A stretch of 41,045 bases of DNA, from NCBI GenBank assembly GCA_022842585.1, contig JALHPI010000005.1, positions 1 through 41,045 of the forward strand. The letters are read 5' to 3'. This document shows, piece after piece, positions 33,268 to 40,166 of the stretch (its first letter is position 1; each line of letters opens with the position of its first letter). This DNA comes from Minisyncoccota bacterium. Lineage in GTDB: Bacteria; Patescibacteriota; Minisyncoccia; Phycocordibacterales; Phycocordibacteraceae. The position numbers were made by a program, and so were the translations under genes. The notes below the pieces were generated by a model. The model ran no database searches and was not told the DNA's origin. It was given only the letters and a program-made list of their open reading frames with translations.

Positions 33268-33510
33268 TTATTCGTTGAACGTTTGTGTTTTGAGCCAGCT
33301 CTCCAAGCGTTCGGCCTGAGCGTTATTTAATTGAAGCTCGTAGCCTACTTTGAATTGCTCCGCTTCAAATCCCGCTTGTCCGCGTGCGGTTGGATTCAGT
33401 ATCTCTGCCGGTAGATGACTGAAGAGGGCGGTACCGAATAGAAATCCGTTCACGCCCGTCGACTGTCGTTCTACCCGCAGGGTTTTAATCGTTGCGGTAG
33501 TGGTCATCAA
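33268..33510 (-). CDS. Small orphan protein with Shine-Dalgarno site
   Basis: An 80-residue soluble protein of unknown function with a beta-rich start (TTTATIKTLRVERQSTGVNG) and a helical C-terminus (NNAQAERLESWLKTQTF). Unlike most of the window it has a clear Shine-Dalgarno (AAGGAG, 9 nt before the ATG). In this it resembles the two cassette genes at 27327 and 28098, but no boundary repeat is visible near it. Confidence 0.6.
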   Translation of the reverse strand: MMTTTATIKTLRVERQSTGVNGFLFGTALFSHLPAEILNPTARGQAGFEAEQFKVGYELQLNNAQAERLESWLKTQTFNE

Positions 33511-33622
33511 AAGTACTCCTTCTGTTCCTTTGACCCTATTTTTTTATACCGCAGAAGTATCAAAACGCGAAGGCATGGTGTCCGACTTGCCTGCGTGTCC
33601 GTGAGGGCTTAGGGTGGAGAGA

Positions 33623-34873
33623 ATGAAGAAAGTAGACCCCATGCGCTTCGATGTCATCGTTATCGGCGGGGGAGCTGCGGGCATGATGGCGGCGGGCACC
33701 GCAGCTGCGCGCGGGAAGCGCGTGCTTCTGTTTGAGAAGAACGACCGGCTCGGCGAGAAGCTCCGTATCTCGGGCGGGGGCCGGTGCAACATCACGAACG
33801 CCGAAGAGGACGTGAAGGTACTCCTTAAAAAATATGATGAAGCGGAGCAGTTCCTCTACTCCGCCTTTTCGGAATTTGGGGTGAAAGATACGTTTTCGTT
33901 TTTTGAATCCCGCAACCTGCCGCTTGTAGTGGAGGCAAACAAGCGTGCGTTCCCGAAAAGTCAGTCGGCCGCAGACGTGGTGCGTATCATGGCCGAGTAT
34001 GTCGCGAAGGGGAAGGTGGACGTGCGTCTGAAGACCTCGGCGCGTCGCATTGTCGGGAAGGACGGAAAGGTGGAGAAAGTGATCGCAAGCGGGGGCGAGT
34101 ATTTCGCCGACTCCTATATCTTGTCGACGGGCGGAGTGTCGCACCCAGAGACTGGTTCGACCGGAGATGGCTTCGCATGGCTTAAGGAGCTTGGGCATAC
34201 GGTCGCGGACCCGACCCCGACCATCGTCCCGCTTAAAGCAAAGGAGAAGTGGCTCCGTGACCTTTCGGGCACGACCTTGCCTGCCGTGAAGATTACGTTT
34301 TATGTGGGCAAGGAAAAGAAATTCACTAAGACGGGGAATATCCTGCTCGCGCACTTCGGACTTTCAGGGCCGCTCATTTTAAATAGTGCCGCACAGGTCG
34401 CCGACCTACTTCAGGAGGGTACGGTCACCGCACGCATAGACTTATTTCCCTCGCTTGATATCGGTGCCTTGGATAAAAAACTCACGGAGCATTTCGACAC
34501 GAACAAGAACAAGCTTTTGAAAAACGTCGTGAAAGAATTCACGCCGTCAGGCACAGGTGACGTCCTGCTTACGCTCGTGCCAACCGTTGATCCGGAAAAG
34601 AAAGTGCATAGCATCACAAAAGAAGAGCGCCGCGCGCTCGTCGATATGCTGAAAGGGCTTCCGGTCACCATCCCCGGGCTCATGGGTCTTGATAGGGCGG
34701 TGATAGCAGACGGGGGCGTGCCGCTCACCGAGATGGACATGCGCACGATGCGCTCAAAGGTGTGTACGAACCTCTTCATCATTGGCGACCTCCTGCATAT
34801 CAATAGGCCGTCGGGCGGGTATTCGCTTCAGTTGTGCTGGACTGAGGGGTATGTCGCCGGAATGAATTGTTAG
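33623..34873 (+). CDS. HI0933/BaiN-type flavoprotein
   Basis: A 416-residue FAD-dependent oxidoreductase. The Rossmann motif VIVIGGGAAGMMAAGTAA and LLFEKNDRLGEKLRISGGGRCNITN are diagnostic of the HI0933-like family. A later FAD-binding motif, NLFIIGDLLHINRPSGGYSLQLCWTEGYVAG, closes the fold. The physiological substrate of most members is unknown. The ATG at 33623 is chosen since TAGGGT lies 7 nt upstream; the GTG at 33614 and ATG at 33641 are alternatives. Confidence 0.9.
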   Translation: MKKVDPMRFDVIVIGGGAAGMMAAGTAAARGKRVLLFEKNDRLGEKLRISGGGRCNITNAEEDVKVLLKKYDEAEQFLYSAFSEFGVKDTFSFFESRNLPLVVEANKRAFPKSQSAADVVRIMAEYVAKGKVDVRLKTSARRIVGKDGKVEKVIASGGEYFADSYILSTGGVSHPETGSTGDGFAWLKELGHTVADPTPTIVPLKAKEKWLRDLSGTTLPAVKITFYVGKEKKFTKTGNILLAHFGLSGPLILNSAAQVADLLQEGTVTARIDLFPSLDIGALDKKLTEHFDTNKNKLLKNVVKEFTPSGTGDVLLTLVPTVDPEKKVHSITKEERRALVDMLKGLPVTIPGLMGLDRAVIADGGVPLTEMDMRTMRSKVCTNLFIIGDLLHINRPSGGYSLQLCWTEGYVAGMNC

Positions 34874-34990
34874 AGCATTTTAAAAACCTACTTCATCGGT
34901 ACTCCGTTTGGAACACCGCTCCGGGCCGCTTGGCCAAGTCTTAGTATTCCAAACGAAGTACCGATTCCGTCTCAGATTTTTTAATGCTCT
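34872..34990. repeat. Long intergenic fold-back
   Basis: Outer arms AGAGCATTTTAAAAA (34872) and TTTTTTAATGCTCT (34990) pair. Inside, CATCGGTACT-cc-GTTTGGAA (34894-34913) pairs with TTCCAAAC-ga-AGTACCGAT (34947-34965). It looks unrelated in sequence to the 4815 and 37764 repeats but has the same stem-in-stem design. It lies directly after the flavoprotein stop. Confidence 0.65.
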
Positions 34991-35033
34991 GGAACACTTT
35001 CGATAATGCGTCAAATGCGGTAAGGTACAGGGA

Positions 35034-36536
35034 ATGGCGAAAGGTTCTGAAAGCAAGGCCGCCCCGAACGGACCGCAGGAAGCGGTCCTCCGCTTTGAAG
35101 AGGTGTCGTTCGGGTACGGCCACAATCATCCTATCCTCGAAGAGGTGGATTTTTCGCTACGTCGGGGAATGAAGGTAACGGTGATGGGGCAGAACGGTGC
35201 AGGCAAGTCCACTATCTTCTCCCTTATTACTGAGGAACAATCTCCGGACTCCGGAAAGATACAGAAGTCCCGTGGACTCACCATTGCGCTCTCGCGCCAG
35301 GTCATAGCACCTGCCGAGCGCGAGCTCACCGTGCGTGAGTTCTTCGCGAAGCGTTTTAAGGAAAAGGTCTATGACCTTGATCCGAAGATAGATGCGGTAC
35401 TCGAGATAGTGAACCTCGCCGCCCCGCATGACCGCATAGTCAAGTCGTTTTCGGGCGGCCAGCAGGCGCGCCTCTTGCTCGCCTCAGCCCTCATACAGGA
35501 CCCAGACCTCCTCCTTTTGGACGAGCCGACGAACAACCTCGATACCGCAGGCATCGAGCACCTCACCGCATTTCTTAAGTCCTACGAAAAGTCCTGCCTC
35601 GTTATTTCCCACGATGCGGAATTCCTAAACTCGTTCACGGACGGCATCCTTTACTTGGATGTGCATACGCGCAAAGTGGAGCAGTACTTCGGAAACTACT
35701 TCGACCTCCAGAAGGAAATTCTCGCCCGCATCGAGCGCGAGAACCGCAAGAACGCGCAGTTCGCAAAGAAAATCCAGGATAACAAGGACAAGGTGAACTA
35801 CTTCGCCGCAAAGGGAGGTAAGATGCGCCTCATCGCGAAAAAGCTTCGCGACGAAATCGAGCAGATGGAGGAAGACAAGGTAGACGTGCGCCGCGAGGAC
35901 AAGACCATCCGTCCGTTCACTATTCCCGCACAGCCGGAACTTATCGGGGAAATGATGAGTATCACTTCATACAAAACGATTGATACGAAAACGCATAAGC
36001 CCAAAGTGCATACCGCAGATATCTCACTTAAGAAAAAACAGCACCTCCTTTTGAAAGGACCAAACGGCATAGGGAAGTCCACCTTGCTTGAAGCGCTTGC
36101 AAGCGGGAAAGCGGAAGGAGCTAAAATTGCGCCAGGCGTAAAGGTGGGCTACTACCGCCAAGATTTCTCTACACTCAATTTCGAGGACACGGTCTTCGCT
36201 TCGCTTATGGGCGTGATGAAAAAGCAGGACGAGGAAAAGATGCGCGCGGTTGCCGCTGGATTCCTCATCACTGCGCCCCTCATGGGAAAGAAGATAGGCA
36301 TGCTCTCGGAAGGGCAGAAGGGCCTCGTCGCATTCGCGCGCCTCGTGCTTGAGAGCCCGGGGCTTTTGATACTTGATGAGCCGACGAACCACATAAACTT
36401 CCGCCATCTTCCGGTGATTGCGAAAGCACTCGATGAATACGAGGGAGCGATGATCCTCGTCTCGCACGTACCGGAGTTCGTCGAACAGATACGCATTGAC
36501 GATATACTCGACCTCGGAAAGGAGAAGAAAGCATAA
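35034..36536 (+). CDS. ABC-F family ATPase
   Basis: The 500-residue protein has two ABC ATPase domains and no membrane part, the plan of ABC-F proteins, which act on ribosomes. Domain 1: Walker A GQNGAGKST (52-60), signature SFSGGQQARLL, Walker B LLLLDEPTNNLD. A linker rich in Lys and Arg (YFAAKGGKMRLIAKKLRDEIE) follows. Domain 2: Walker A GPNGIGKST, a diverged signature LSEGQKGLV, Walker B LLILDEPTNHIN. Subtype (EttA-, Uup- or resistance-like) is not clear. TAAGGT lies 7 nt before the ATG. Confidence 0.93.
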   Translation: MAKGSESKAAPNGPQEAVLRFEEVSFGYGHNHPILEEVDFSLRRGMKVTVMGQNGAGKSTIFSLITEEQSPDSGKIQKSRGLTIALSRQVIAPAERELTVREFFAKRFKEKVYDLDPKIDAVLEIVNLAAPHDRIVKSFSGGQQARLLLASALIQDPDLLLLDEPTNNLDTAGIEHLTAFLKSYEKSCLVISHDAEFLNSFTDGILYLDVHTRKVEQYFGNYFDLQKEILARIERENRKNAQFAKKIQDNKDKVNYFAAKGGKMRLIAKKLRDEIEQMEEDKVDVRREDKTIRPFTIPAQPELIGEMMSITSYKTIDTKTHKPKVHTADISLKKKQHLLLKGPNGIGKSTLLEALASGKAEGAKIAPGVKVGYYRQDFSTLNFEDTVFASLMGVMKKQDEEKMRAVAAGFLITAPLMGKKIGMLSEGQKGLVAFARLVLESPGLLILDEPTNHINFRHLPVIAKALDEYEGAMILVSHVPEFVEQIRIDDILDLGKEKKA

Positions 36537-36550
36537 GGCATACTTGAGAG

Positions 36551-36817
36551 ATGTCTCCTTGGTACATCTACATAGTGGAGTGCAAAGACGGCACACTATA
36601 CTCGGGTATTACGACCGACGTCACTCGGAGAATTGCGGAGCACAACGACTCCCCGAAGGGTGCGCGCTACACGAGAGCGCGCCGGCCTGTCGCGCTCGTG
36701 TATAAGAGGAAGTGCGCGTCGCGAAGCGACGCGTCTATGAAAGAGTACGCACTGAAACAGCTTTCACGCGAAGAAAAAATAAAACTTATCAAAAAGAAAA
36801 AACTGTCCCGCGCTTAG
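36551..36817 (+). CDS. GIY-YIG domain protein
   Basis: An 88-residue single-domain GIY-YIG nuclease of the YhbQ/UvrC-N type. YIYIVECKDGTLYSGIT carries the two motif halves (YIYI and YSG), with Arg in TDVTRRIAEHN and Glu in MKEYALKQLSREEK. The C-terminus is strongly basic. It may act on DNA repair intermediates; small stand-alone members are poorly characterised. CATACT lies 6 nt before the ATG, overlapping the end of the ABC-F gene. Confidence 0.9.
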   Translation: MSPWYIYIVECKDGTLYSGITTDVTRRIAEHNDSPKGARYTRARRPVALVYKRKCASRSDASMKEYALKQLSREEKIKLIKKKKLSRA

Positions 36818-36823
36818 CTCTGC

Positions 36824-36829
36824 TATACT
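36824..36829 (+). promoter_or_regulatory. Extended -10 TGC-TATACT, probable leaderless promoter
   Basis: TATACT preceded by TGC lies 6 nt before the ATG at 36836. Confidence 0.7.
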
Positions 36830-36835
36830 TTTCAT

Positions 36836-37246
36836 ATGTCACCCATAGAAATGCAGTTCCTTACCGGGCTCGGAGTATCCATTGTCCTTGGATTCATCAT
36901 CGGGCTCGAGCGCGAAAGCCGCGGAAAGGATGCGGGCATCTCGACCCATATCCTCGTCATCGGTGGGGCCATGCTGTTCACCATGATTTCCGCCATAGTG
37001 GATCCTGAGTCTACCTCCCGTATCGCTGCGAACATCATTCCCGGCATCGGATTCCTTGGCGCGGGTCTTATCCTTAAGGAAGGGGGGAACGTCCATAACC
37101 TCACGACCGCCGCCTCCCTCTGGTTTTCCGCCGCCATCGGTATGGCAATCGGCTTCGGGTTCTATACCATTGCCATCATTGCAGGCGTCGTATGCATGCT
37201 CGTTCCTCGTATTCCGGGCCTACGGAAGGATCAGGTACGCCACTAG
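36836..37246 (+). CDS. MgtC/SapB family membrane protein
   Basis: The 136-residue protein matches the hydrophobic MgtC N-terminal domain: GLGVSIVLGFIIGLERESRGKDAGISTHILVIGGAMLF, then IIPGIGFLGAGLILKEGGNVHNLTTAASLWFSAAIGMAIG. It has about four membrane helices and lacks the cytoplasmic domain of true MgtC, so it is the short SapB-like form. Roles in magnesium or acid stress are proposed for the family. Confidence 0.92.
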   Translation: MSPIEMQFLTGLGVSIVLGFIIGLERESRGKDAGISTHILVIGGAMLFTMISAIVDPESTSRIAANIIPGIGFLGAGLILKEGGNVHNLTTAASLWFSAAIGMAIGFGFYTIAIIAGVVCMLVPRIPGLRKDQVRH

Positions 37247-37322
37247 GGCTTTTCGCTATACACGTATTTACCTCCTAGACAGAGGGTTATACTACTAAGG
37301 TATTACCAGTCTTATACGCTTT

Positions 37323-37745
37323 ATGAAAAATTTGATGAATTGCCTGTGTCTCGATAAGTGGCAAGCGGTAGCACCCTTGGTGCTCCGCGTGGTGCTCGGT
37401 GTCATCTTCGCGATGCACGGCTACCAGAAGCTTACGATGATGGGCGTGCCGGGCGTATCAGGATTCCTTGCGACGCTCGGATTCCCACTACCGGACGTGT
37501 TCGCGGTCCTGCTTATTGCGGCAGAGCTTGGCGGTGGTATCTTGCTCATCCTCGGTCTTTGGACGCACTGGACGGCAAAGATTCTCGTACTCGTGTCCAT
37601 TGTCGCACTCGCGACCGTACACCTCTCGAAAGGCTTTTTCCTTCCGGGATACGAGTTCATCCTTCTTATCTTGGCGGCGTCTATCTCCGTCATGATTACG
37701 GGAGCGGGGAAGTGGTCGCTCGACCACAAGCTAAAGAAGCACTAG
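37323..37745 (+). CDS. DoxX family membrane protein
   Basis: The 140-residue protein has four membrane helices and the DoxX signature: LRVVLGVIFAMHGYQKL, GFLATLGFPLPDVFAVLLIAAELGGGILLILGLWT, and FLPGYEFILLILAASISVMITGAGKWSLD. DoxX proteins are redox-associated membrane proteins of mixed function. TATACT (37288-37293) lies about 30 nt upstream and TATACG closer (37313-37318), so the promoter is ambiguous. Confidence 0.92.
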   Translation: MKNLMNCLCLDKWQAVAPLVLRVVLGVIFAMHGYQKLTMMGVPGVSGFLATLGFPLPDVFAVLLIAAELGGGILLILGLWTHWTAKILVLVSIVALATVHLSKGFFLPGYEFILLILAASISVMITGAGKWSLDHKLKKH

Positions 37746-37867
37746 AGACTCCTGAAATTCCGTCGTCTGCTGCGTTAGCTTCGTCTCGTTCGTCCTCACC
37801 GTACGCTTTGTACGGCTCGGACGCCCGCCCCTCGCTGCCTTGCATACGACGTTTTTCAGCAGCCTCT
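37744..37867. repeat. Palindromic intergenic repeat, copy 2
   Basis: Outer arms CTGAAATTCCGTCGT (37752-37766) and ACGACGTTTTTCAG pair, within AGAG/CTCT. An inner stem CGTCC-tca-CCGTAC/GTACGG-ctc-GGACG forms the head. CGTCTGCTGCGTTA (37764-37777) and GCCTTGCATACG (37837-37848) match the ends of the repeat at 4815-4902. Confidence 0.65.
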
Positions 37868-37890
37868 TAAAGACAATCACGGTTTCTTGC

Positions 37891-37920
37891 GCAAACGGCC
37901 CTTCGGGGCCGTTTGCGTTT
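37891..37920 (+). terminator. Terminator
   Basis: AAACGGCCC-ttcg-GGGCCGTTT followed by GCGTTTG, downstream of the palindromic repeat and the DoxX gene. Confidence 0.7.
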
Positions 37921-37987
37921 GTCACATATGCAAGGACACCTCGTCTGTTACACTGGGAACGGTTATTAAAGAAAACTAACTACATTC

Positions 37988-38872
37988 ATGGAAAAAACTC
38001 CGATTCATAAGAAAGTAGCGGCATTCGCAGTTGCGCTTGCGCTCTCACTGGGTATGTTTGGCGGCGTAAGCTACCAGACCGCGCACGCGGAAAGCGGCTC
38101 CTCACACAGCTCATCCTTGAGCTCAATGTCAGAGGCGAATCTTATCGCGCTTTTGCAGGACCTTATCAAGCTCCTTGAGACCCGCCTTCAGGCACTCATT
38201 GATGCCCGTGGTGACGTAGTAAAGGATGATTCTTCCAAGGACGACGATGACTCATGCGACGACGGAAGCTCGGACGACAGAGGTTTGACCGAACTTGAGG
38301 CTGATATCTTCACCAATGAAACGGTTGTTAAAGTGGAAATTGACGGCGATACGGCGGTATTCACGACCGACGCTGATACCCGCGCCGAAATCATTGACGC
38401 CATTCTTGCCAAGTACAAGACGTTGACCAAGAATGAAGTCGAAAAAGTGCTTGAGGTAGAGACCGAGGACCGTGCCAGTCGCACGTCCGACAAGACCGTG
38501 AAGAACGATGATGATTGTGATGATAAGAACGACACCGTCACCAAGGCGGATGCCGAAGCGGCCATCGATGACCTTGAGGACGCTATTGAGGACGCGGAGA
38601 AGAGCATTGATGACTCGAATGCCGATTCTGACGACATTGAGGACGCAGAGAAGAAGCTCGACGATGCCCGTGAGAAACTAGCAGATGCTAAGAAAGAACT
38701 TGCTGATGGCGACTACGATAGCGCGGTCGACAAAGCAGAAAAGGGTGAAGATAAGGTTGAAGATGCGCTTGATGAAATTGGAGAAGGTGACGATGATGAT
38801 GATGATGATGACGACGATGACGATGAAGATGACGACGACGATGATGAGGATGACGACGAAGACGACGACTAA
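37988..38872 (+). CDS. Secreted, highly acidic protein with Asp/Glu tail
   Basis: The 294-residue protein starts with a signal peptide (KKVAAFAVALALSLGMFGG...TAHA, cleavage near 36). A small domain (about 110-160, FTNETVVKVEIDGDTAVFTTDAD) is followed by charged helical repeats (DLEDAIEDAEKSIDD, DAEKKLDDAREKLADAKKEL) and a C-terminal tail of about 30 residues that are almost all Asp with a few Glu. Such tails bind calcium or other cations. The tail is encoded by a run of GAT/GAC triplets that could slip. TACACT lies about 34 nt before the ATG. Function unknown. Confidence 0.8.
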   Translation: MEKTPIHKKVAAFAVALALSLGMFGGVSYQTAHAESGSSHSSSLSSMSEANLIALLQDLIKLLETRLQALIDARGDVVKDDSSKDDDDSCDDGSSDDRGLTELEADIFTNETVVKVEIDGDTAVFTTDADTRAEIIDAILAKYKTLTKNEVEKVLEVETEDRASRTSDKTVKNDDDCDDKNDTVTKADAEAAIDDLEDAIEDAEKSIDDSNADSDDIEDAEKKLDDAREKLADAKKELADGDYDSAVDKAEKGEDKVEDALDEIGEGDDDDDDDDDDDDEDDDDDDEDDDEDDD

Positions 38873-38896
38873 TCTCTAGTAGAGACACTGTGCAAA

Positions 38897-38930
38897 AACA
38901 CGCGGCCCCGTACGGGGCCGCGTGTTTTTG
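38897..38930. terminator. Terminator, palindromic
   Basis: AAAAACACGCGGCCCC-gtac-GGGGCCGCGTGTTTTT; strong stem with A and T tracts, so it can work in both directions. Confidence 0.85.
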
Positions 38931-38935
38931 ACTGC

Positions 38936-38941
38936 TACAAT
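38936..38941 (+). promoter_or_regulatory. Extended -10 TGC-TACAAT, probable leaderless promoter
   Basis: TACAAT preceded by TGC lies 6 nt before the ATG at 38948, immediately after the terminator. Confidence 0.7.
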
Positions 38942-38947
38942 AGGGGT

Positions 38948-39361
38948 ATGACCCTCATCCAATCACTTTCCGTCTACGCACTATCGGTTCCGGTATTTTT
39001 TATCATTGACATGATTTGGCTTGGGCTTATTGCAACGGGGTTCTATAAATCAAACCTCGGTCACCTCATGAGTGATACGGTGAATTGGCCTGTCGCCATC
39101 GCGTTCTACCTCATATTCTTAGTAGGACTTCTCATTTTTGCGGTATCTCCAGCACTCGCCGCAAAAAGTCTTATGCATGCGGTGATATTCGGCGGGTTGT
39201 TCGGATTCTTCACCTACGCGACCTACGACCTCACGAACTGGGCAACCCTTAAGGATTGGCCGCCCATTGTCGCATTCGTAGATATAGTGTGGGGTACCGT
39301 TCTCTCTGCGTCTGTGGCAGGTATCACGTACCTGCTCGCCGTCACGTTCGTCATCCGTTAA
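38948..39361 (+). CDS. DUF2177 family membrane protein
   Basis: A 137-residue protein with four membrane helices. [24 protein letters not shown] near the start and [21 protein letters not shown] in the middle are the marks of DUF2177. The family is uncharacterised but often lies near DUF1295 and cyclopropane-fatty-acid genes. Here the DUF1295 gene follows 2 nt after, so they are probably one operon acting on membrane lipids, a context-based guess. Confidence 0.92.
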   Translation: MTLIQSLSVYALSVPVFFIIDMIWLGLIATGFYKSNLGHLMSDTVNWPVAIAFYLIFLVGLLIFAVSPALAAKSLMHAVIFGGLFGFFTYATYDLTNWATLKDWPPIVAFVDIVWGTVLSASVAGITYLLAVTFVIR

Positions 39362-39363
39362 GT

Positions 39364-40137
39364 ATGATGATTCTCGCCGCATCGCTTGCCATCCTCCTCG
39401 TCTACATGACGCTCCTGTTCGTCATCGGCACGGTGACGAAGAACAATGGGGTAGCGGACGTGGGGTACGGCATCGCGTTCATCGTGCTTATCTGTGCGGC
39501 CCTCATGCTCTCTCCGGCTACGTCAGTCTACGCAATTGCGCTCGCTATCCTCCCGTTCATCTGGGGGCTCCGCCTTGCAAGCCGTATCTATCATAAGAAC
39601 TTGGGGAAGCCCGAAGACTTCCGCTACAAGGCATGGCGCGACGAGTGGGGAAAGACATTCTTCATCCGGAGCTTCCTCCAGGTCTATATGCTCCAAGGCC
39701 TCGTGGTATTCATAGTCGCGCTCCCGGTCACGCTTGCGATTGTATCTCCATCCTTCATTATCGACACGATTCCGTTCTGGGTAGGTATCGCGCTCTGGGT
39801 CGTCGGCTTTTTCTTTGAAGCAGTCGGAGACGCACAGTTGGACACATTTATTAAAAATCCCGCGAACAAGGGAAAGATACTGACGCTCGGACTCTGGAAG
39901 TACTCCCGCCATCCGAACTACTTCGGCGAGAGCCTTATGTGGTGGGGGATAGCACTCGCGTCCTACGGTATCTCATCCATGACCGTTGTCGGGTTCGTAG
40001 GTCCTGCACTTATCACCTTCCTCCTGCTTAAAGTCTCCGGTGTACCGATGCTTGAAAAGCACTTCGCAGGGAATCCCGAATGGGAGGCGTACAAAAAGCG
40101 CACCTCGGTATTTTTCCCGCTTCCCCCACGTCCCTAG
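39364..40137 (+). CDS. DUF1295 family membrane protein
   Basis: The 257-residue protein has about seven membrane helices and the pattern of DUF1295, related to steroid 5-alpha-reductase and isoprenylcysteine methyltransferase-type proteins. [24 protein letters not shown] is the diagnostic cofactor-binding motif and [20 protein letters not shown] closes the protein. It may reduce or modify a lipid. The start at 39364 is chosen for its 2-nt gap from DUF2177; the open frame begins further upstream. Confidence 0.92.
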   Translation: MMILAASLAILLVYMTLLFVIGTVTKNNGVADVGYGIAFIVLICAALMLSPATSVYAIALAILPFIWGLRLASRIYHKNLGKPEDFRYKAWRDEWGKTFFIRSFLQVYMLQGLVVFIVALPVTLAIVSPSFIIDTIPFWVGIALWVVGFFFEAVGDAQLDTFIKNPANKGKILTLGLWKYSRHPNYFGESLMWWGIALASYGISSMTVVGFVGPALITFLLLKVSGVPMLEKHFAGNPEWEAYKKRTSVFFPLPPRP

Positions 40138-40154
40138 TTCCCGCCACTGTGCGG

Positions 40155-40160
40155 TATAGT
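40155..40160 (+). promoter_or_regulatory. -10 box TATAGT, probable leaderless promoter
   Basis: TATAGT lies 6 nt before the ATG at 40167. Confidence 0.65.
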
Positions 40161-40166
40161 AGTAGT

